Both the position numbers and the translations under genes were made by a program. The notes under the pieces were generated by a model that saw only the letters and a list, made by a program, of their open reading frames with translations, made no database searches and was not told the DNA's origin. A stretch of DNA of 64,000 nucleotides from Caballeronia udeis. Its GTDB lineage: Bacteria; Pseudomonadota; Gammaproteobacteria; Burkholderiales; Burkholderiaceae. Shown here one piece after another: positions 61,879-64,000 of the stretch (within the stretch, counting starts at the first letter, position 1; the number at the start of each line of letters is the position of its first letter). Where the stretch lies: the NCBI RefSeq assembly GCF_001544555.2, contig NZ_FCOK02000023.1, positions 49,621 through 113,620 on the forward strand, given 5' to 3'.

Positions 61879-62435
61879 GGCTGCCGCCTATACGTGGACA
61901 TACATTCGAGGAGGTATATGCGCGGAAAAACGCGCCGTGCAGTTCACGGCACATAGGCATATATCGCTAAGACGAACGGAGTGTAGGCGCGCACTGACGC
62001 AAGATAAACGGCGGATCCTGGAAACATTCTCCAGCGCGCTGGATAGTGCGATCTCAACGACCCGGAAGACGTGGGTGCCTGCGTTATTTGTAGCTGAGAA
62101 AGCGTATAAAAATGGCTGGTTGGCCGATCGGCAACGAGCAAGGCAGATCGACATTCGCCAACAACTTCTGGCAGATTACTGACAGCCGCGGGCGTCGTGG
62201 TGAATTGTCGAAAGCCGATAGTTTGAGGAGCAGTCGCCGGTAGCCGAACGGCCGATGCAGCGCCGAGTCAGGTCATTCGTGGCGGATGATCAATTGTCCG
62301 CTTTGGGTCGAAGAACGAAACCGCTCGAGCGGAAGGGGCTCCGGCCAGCGCGTGCGGTTCTTGGGAGGTCCGCCGTGCGGTTCCGTATGTTGGCGAATGA
62401 GGCAATCCGCCTCGTTCTCCAGCAGGAGCCCAATC
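61879..62435. other. Gap upstream of the recombinase remnant
   Basis: A plus frame (61856-62182) ends TRKTWVPALFVAEKAYKNGW, LADRQRARQIDIRQQLLADY and could be a gene fragment, but I recognise no family. The rest shows nothing. Confidence 0.3.
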
Positions 62436-63158
62436 ATGGCCTCCTTACAGGCAAACGCCAGTCCACTGCGCCAACGCATGATCGACGACATGCGCATGCG
62501 CCAGCTTTCGCCGAAGACGCAGGACACCTATCTGCGCATCGTGCGCGAATTTGCCCGGTTTCTCGGACGCTCGCCTGACACGGCCACCGTCGAGGACCTG
62601 CGGCACTACCAGTTGCACATGGTTGATCACGGCACATCGCCCGTGTTACTGAGCCACGCGATCACTGAACCACGCGATTACCGGCCTGAAGTTCTTCTTC
62701 CAAGTCACGCTCGATCGCCCGAGGTGATGCTCAGGATGCAGCCGGTGCGCGTTCCACGCATATTACCCGTCGTGCTCAGTCCCGATGAAGTGCGCCGCCT
62801 CATCGAGGCGGCCGGCAACCTGAAGCACCGGACCGCGCTGTCGGTCGCCTACGGCGCAGGACTGCGCGTGAGCGAAGTGGTGGCCCTGAAGGTCACCGAC
62901 ATCGACAGCCAGCGTATGACGATGCGGATTGAGCAGGGCAAGGGCCGCCGCGACCGCTACGCCATGCTCTCGCCGGTGTTGCTCGAGCGCCTGCGCGTCT
63001 GGTGGCACGTGGCGCGGGCCCGGGGCAAGATGCTGGATGGCGGGTGGGTCTTTCCCGGGCTCGATCCCGTCGACCCGCTCAGCACGCGACAGCTGAACCG
63101 AGCCATCCACGCCGCCGCCGAGGCCGCACACATCGACAAGCGCGTACCCTTGGTCTAA
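62436..63158 (+). pseudogene. Tyrosine recombinase (XerC-like, IS91-associated type), 3'-truncated
   Basis: From the ATG at 62436 the protein begins MASLQANASPLRQRMIDDMR with the SAM-like core-binding domain (TQDTYLRIVREFARFLGRSP). The catalytic domain starts at LSPDEVRRLIEAAGNLKHRT and has the first catalytic Arg in YGAGLRVSEVVALKVTDID and the Lys region GKGRRDRYAMLSP. It ends at KRVPLV, before the HxxR, H/W and Tyr motifs, so it cannot recombine DNA. Inside, 62650-62710 is out of frame: a 16-nt duplication and a later one-base loss cancel each other. Confidence 0.8.
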
Positions 63159-63184
63159 CTTCGCGTCTCAGGGAAGGGAAGACG

Positions 63185-63492
63185 ATGATCCGCGAATGGC
63201 TGATGCTCAGAGAGCGCTGCGACGGCTTTGCATATCCTTCCGCTCGCATAGCAAAGGGCGGCTTGCGCGCTACGTCGGGAAGATTGAGCACTTTCGGATG
63301 ACAAAGGGCGACCTTGGTGTGGCGCTTCGCGAGAAGCTTCTCGAAGACAAGGTTCCAGGCATCGCTGGCACGATGTACATACTTGACCCGGATGCGCTCG
63401 GAGCGACGGTGGGTCTTAGTTTCCAGGACCTCAAGCTCAAGCGCTATCCCGAGACCACAAACGCCTACTTGTCTGGCCTGCTTGCCGGTTGA
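63185..63492 (+). pseudogene. Hypothetical gene fragment with a frameshift
   Basis: From the ATG at 63185 the frame reads MIREWLMLRERCDGFAYPSA and stops near 63300. Another frame from about 63255 reads RYVGKIEHFRMTKGDLGVAL, REKLLEDKVPGIAGTMYILD and KRYPETTNAYLSGLLAG. The two probably formed one protein broken by an indel near 63260. I do not recognise the family. Codon use looks real in the second part. Confidence 0.35.
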
Positions 63493-63598
63493 GAAGGGAC
63501 TCCTGCGGTAGAGGCCGACGTTGGATTTCTGCTCATCAGCGGCGGCGTCCGTACCAGAGGGCGAGCGGTAAGCGTAGGACGCGTTAAATCAACAGACG

Positions 63599-63835
63599 GT
63601 GCCGGATAACCGGATCACGCCGCGGGGCGAAATCGAGAAGCTCCAGATCTTTCTGTACACGATCGCCAACCTGCCGCAGGATCGTTGGGTCAAGAACGAC
63701 AACGCCCACGACAAGCTGCTCACCGAGTCGAACGCGCAGGCGACCATCATGGCCGGGATCATCTGGCAGGAGCAGGTTGACCCGGTGGCATGGCTCGCGC
63801 CGAAGAGGCTCAACTTCAACTTCGACGACGAATGA
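63599..63835 (+). CDS. Small hypothetical protein
   Basis: The 78-residue frame from the GTG at 63599 reads MPDNRITPRGEIEKLQIFLY, TIANLPQDRWVKNDNAHDKL, LTESNAQATIMAGIIWQEQV and ends NFDDE. It is an acidic helical protein without membrane segments. The start is uncertain and there is no clear ribosome site. I do not recognise it. It lies just upstream of the antitoxin gene. Confidence 0.4.
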   Translation: MPDNRITPRGEIEKLQIFLYTIANLPQDRWVKNDNAHDKLLTESNAQATIMAGIIWQEQVDPVAWLAPKRLNFNFDDE

Positions 63836-63894
63836 ACCAGAGACCTGATGGAGCAGCGCGCGGACGGGTTGGCTTGACTGTTTGCCCGAATGTT

Positions 63895-63923
63895 TGTACA
63901 TTTCTGTTAACGAATTTCGTACA
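63895..63923. promoter_or_regulatory. Inverted repeat upstream of the antitoxin gene
   Basis: TGTACA (63895-63900) and GTACA (63919-63923) are inverted around a centre holding GTTAAC, within an A/T-rich patch 11 bases before the ATG. Phd/YefM antitoxins repress their own operon from such sites. The arms are short, so the call is tentative. Confidence 0.35.
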
Positions 63924-63933
63924 GGATTCAACT

Positions 63934-64000
63934 ATGTCATTCCGAACCCATGATGTGGTACCAATTAGTGAAGCCCGGTCACGGCTGACGGAGCTGGCGG
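63934..64000 (+). CDS. Phd/YefM-type antitoxin, N-terminus only (runs off the right edge)
   Basis: From the ATG at 63934 the 22 visible codons read MSFRTHDVVPISEARSRLTE then LA. VVPISEARSRLTEL is the typical N-terminal DNA-binding part of Phd/YefM antitoxins. The toxin gene (RelE/ParE or Doc type) would be expected just beyond the window. The fit is good but the fragment is short. Confidence 0.65.
   Translation, partial: MSFRTHDVVPISEARSRLTELA

Noticed and set aside
1..64000. CRISPR arrays, tRNA or rRNA genes, phage structural genes
   Set aside because: No regular spaced repeats, cloverleaf-like or ribosomal RNA stretches, or capsid/portal/terminase motifs were found by eye. A tRNA or covariance-model scan would be needed for certainty.

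Overview
The window reads as accessory DNA of a beta-proteobacterium of the Burkholderiaceae, most likely Paraburkholderia or Caballeronia. The reasons are the high GC content, two porins of the Burkholderia type, a tripartite tricarboxylate transporter with a Bug-type binding protein, many LysR/AraC/GntR/TetR regulators, and a YciF/CsbD/YsnF stress-gene set. I see no tRNA, rRNA or CRISPR array, and no obviously essential gene, which fits a second chromosome, megaplasmid or island. This placement is by recognition of families, not by a search.

Layout. (1) 1-17.5 kb: ordinary metabolic and regulatory genes: a FadE-like acyl-CoA dehydrogenase running off the left edge with its TetR regulator and a 50-bp palindrome; an MFS transporter; an Lrp/E1-dehydrogenase divergent pair; a PLP decarboxylase; a TSUP/LysR divergent pair; an AlkC-like repair protein; a chemoreceptor with a candidate sigma-28 promoter; and a LysR/SDR divergent pair. 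Two AraC regulators in this part are decayed. (2) 17.6-27.3 kb: a catabolic/uptake module with a YncE-like propeller, a GntR regulator, a dihydroxyphthalate-decarboxylase-like protein, TctC, a VOC protein, TctB, TctA and two tandem porins. A repeated motif related to GTCAACAGTTAGCA lies before the propeller, the regulator and the second porin. (3) 27.3-43.4 kb: a stress-gene region in an advanced state of decay. Intact genes are a Mn catalase, DUF4142, YciF-like, CsbD-like, a receiver protein and small secreted proteins. Broken ones are RecQ, Nramp, two hemerythrins, a histidine kinase, an alcohol dehydrogenase, a HAD phosphatase, an MFS protein and a holin-like protein.

(4) 43.5-55.9 kb: a minus-strand glycan cluster: PIG-L deacetylase (frameshifted), GT2, GT4, GT9, NodU/CmcH-type carbamoyltransferase, GT2, GT9, GT4, UDP-glucuronate decarboxylase and, after an 836-bp gap, another GT4. 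Several genes overlap by 4-11 bases. No flippase, polymerase or ligase is present, so the product is unknown. It is the best candidate here for an undescribed pathway, probably a carbamoylated heptose- or pentose-containing glycoconjugate. (5) 56-64 kb: a scrapyard of mobile DNA: a truncated Tat-exported SDR, ISKra4-like and Tn3-family transposase remnants, a 3'-truncated amidase, a truncated tyrosine recombinase with a 16-nt duplication, and the start of a Phd/YefM-type antitoxin at the right edge.

Limits: all family assignments are from reading the translations. Many frameshifts are single-base, so some could be sequencing errors rather than true decay.
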